This document shows positions 63,881 to 64,000 of a stretch of DNA of 64,000 nt, piece after piece; the first letter of the stretch is position 1; the number at the start of each line of letters is the position of its first letter. The notes under the pieces are model-generated. The model saw only the letters and a list, made by a program, of their open reading frames with translations. It had not been told where the DNA came from and searched no databases. Source of the stretch: Membranipora membranacea (taxonomy: Eukaryota > Bryozoa > Gymnolaemata > Cheilostomatida > Membraniporidae); assembly GCA_914767715.1 (NCBI GenBank), contig OU612071.1, forward strand, positions 6,307,493-6,371,492. The letters are read 5' to 3'. Position numbers and translations under genes: made by a program.

Positions 63881-64000
63881 GTTTTGCACTGATCAAGGTC
63901 AGCAATTGGTTACGATAAGGGTTGGCAACCCTAAACAAAGTGTCATGTGGCACAGTTTATGTTTTCTTTACCAACCAACATTGAACTATATATTTTATTT

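Overview
This window looks like intergenic-rich, AT-rich DNA from an invertebrate animal, probably marine. The evidence is spliced genes with GT-AG introns of hundreds of bases, a TRIM-type RING/B-box/beta-propeller gene, a Ginger-like DNA transposon, an LTR retroelement, tRNA-like SINE heads and abundant microsatellites. The phylum cannot be fixed from the sequence alone; an echinoderm or other non-vertebrate is a guess. Most long intervals hold no recognisable gene.

Layout. 1-2105 is the 5' end of a TRIM gene on the minus strand (copy A) with its upstream flank. 4757-8125 is a broken multi-exon gene of an uncharacterised animal family. 11549-20209 is a tandem array of about 2.3-kb units, each carrying the upstream flank and a truncated RING first exon of the TRIM gene fused to tRNA-like SINE sequence. 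20215-27341 is a 7.1-kb Ginger-like transposon with 0.28-kb inverted termini, a DDE integrase, an OTU protease domain and two F-box-like motifs; its catalytic Glu codon is a stop. 27342-38735 holds no clear gene but several long hairpins. 38736-48651 is an LTR retroelement on the minus strand. Its 3' LTR is split by a 3.16-kb long-terminal-inverted-repeat element flanked by an 8-bp target duplication. 49085-49935 is another fragment of the array unit. 50121-55628 is the second TRIM copy (B, plus strand), read through to the stop codon. Its arm is an inverted duplicate of 1-2105, and a 471-bp MITE with the same terminal sequence as the 3.16-kb element lies in one intron. 56656-57706 is an inverted-repeat element with two opposed tRNA-like promoters. 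The rest, to 64000, has no supported gene.

How it fits together. The two TRIM copies are divergent and about 49 kb apart, with closely matching introns. Between them lies an array made from their own 5' ends plus nested transposons. Copy A's visible exons are intact. Copy B has a 20-bp deletion in its B-box 1 exon that shifts the frame, yet its downstream exons keep open frames and good splice sites, so it was inactivated recently or is rescued by alternative splicing. The most novel items are the array of promoter/RING modules, the transposase carrying ubiquitin-system domains (OTU and F-box-like), and the transposon family defined here by two insertions with matching 8-bp duplications and an empty-site control.
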